A stretch of 5,439 nucleotides of DNA from positions 10,454 through 15,892 of the forward strand of contig DAFH01000025.1 of the NCBI GenBank assembly GCA_002495485.1, given 5' to 3'. Within the stretch, counting starts at the first letter, position 1. Each line of letters starts with the position of its first letter. The DNA is from Candidatus Bathyarchaeota archaeon UBA185. Its GTDB lineage: Archaea > Thermoproteota > Bathyarchaeia > 40CM-2-53-6. A model generated the notes under the pieces. It ran no database searches. It saw nothing but the letters and a program-made list of their open reading frames with translations, and was not told where the DNA came from. This document shows, piece by piece, positions 5,061 to 5,439 of this stretch. Position numbers and translations under genes: made by a program.

Positions 5061-5439
5061 TCATGGGCTTGTCGGCCCGGGCGGCGAATTGACGTGCTCT
5101 GTTCCGGGTATGACCTGTCGTGTATGTCTTGTCTTCTTTCGTCGAACCCAGAAGGCCAAGATGAAGACTCCAACGCAGGCCGCTATGATCGGTAGAATGA
5201 GCAAGAATAGGAAGCTGGACGAAATACTCAGACCCAACAATGCATAGTTCGCGTTGAAATTGTTGCCGCCTGATGTGATGGCAGGCGTGTCTTGTGCGCC
5301 ATTGTTGCTGTTCCCCCACTTGGTGCCACCCGTCCCTCCGCTCGAAGTTGCGGGAAACGTTGCAACCGCGTTGTTGTCGCTGTATCCTGAGCAAGAAGAG
5401 ATGCCTTCGCCGCTGACAGGAGTAATGATGCATATGGTC
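5061..5439 (-). CDS. C-terminal end of a membrane-anchored, Ser/Gly/Asn-rich surface protein, 5' partial
   Basis: The frame beginning at base 5438 on the minus strand stays open for 125 codons to TGA (5061-5063). There is no start codon at its head, so the gene enters from the right edge. About the first 70 residues are rich in Ser, Thr, Gly and Asn with two Cys near the start (TICIITPVSGEGISSCSGYS), as in extracellular stalks. Then comes one strong transmembrane segment (about 77-102, core SSSFLFLLILPIIAACVGVFILAFWV), a stop-transfer RRKK and a short polar cytoplasmic tail ending PPGPTSP. This fits a C-terminally anchored surface or secreted protein with the outside domain N-terminal. The domain family lies outside the window and cannot be named. 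The gene is followed on the same strand by the ABC exporter after a 100-base gap, so co-transcription is possible. The anchor is clear; any link to the exporter's substrate is conjecture. Confidence 0.7.
   Translation of the reverse strand, partial: TICIITPVSGEGISSCSGYSDNNAVATFPATSSGGTGGTKWGNSNNGAQDTPAITSGGNNFNANYALLGLSISSSFLFLLILPIIAACVGVFILAFWVRRKKTRHTRQVIPGTEHVNSPPGPTSP

Noticed and set aside
5056..5433. 125-residue minus-strand frame starting with ATG at 5433
   Set aside because: Its product is rich in Arg, Gln and His without structure, while the overlapping frame encodes a clear stalk, transmembrane segment and basic stop-transfer.

Overview
The window carries five protein genes and no convincing RNA gene, mobile element or CRISPR array. 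Base composition is close to balanced. Most starts lack a strong Shine-Dalgarno sequence, and several have an AT-rich, TATA-like patch about 30 bases upstream. Arginine is often AGA or AGG. Together with the protein families present, this suggests an archaeon, perhaps a mesophilic soil or sediment lineage. That is inference and is not proven by any single gene.

Layout. Bases 1-1258 (+) hold a 5'-truncated gene for a divergent TIM-barrel protein resembling tRNA-guanine transglycosylase (TGT) and the 7-deazaguanine DNA-modification enzyme DpdA. The reading frame is open through the left edge, and the TGT-like N-terminal segment lies upstream of the first possible start codon at 53. Bases 1451-2212 (+) encode a DUF2182 polytopic membrane protein with predicted metal-binding Cys and Met motifs. 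It converges, with a gap of only 19 bases, on a cysteine-rich DUF1326 protein (2232-2837, -). A gene-poor stretch (2838-3203) follows. An ABC-2 exporter of the NodI/NodJ and DrrA/DrrB type comes next on the minus strand: ATPase 4016-4960, then permease 3204-3953. Upstream of the ATPase, also on the minus strand, is the C-terminal end of a membrane-anchored surface protein (5061 to the right edge).

Functional reading. Two units can be argued. The first is the DUF2182/DUF1326 pair, a membrane protein and a soluble protein that share Cys-rich putative metal sites. They are probably functional partners despite being convergent. The second is the ATPase/permease exporter, possibly co-transcribed with the membrane-anchored protein before it. 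The TGT-like gene has no visible 7-deazaguanine pathway neighbour in this window. It is the most unusual item, because it keeps the N-terminal and zinc-site features of the family while the usual nucleophile and base-recognition motifs look altered.
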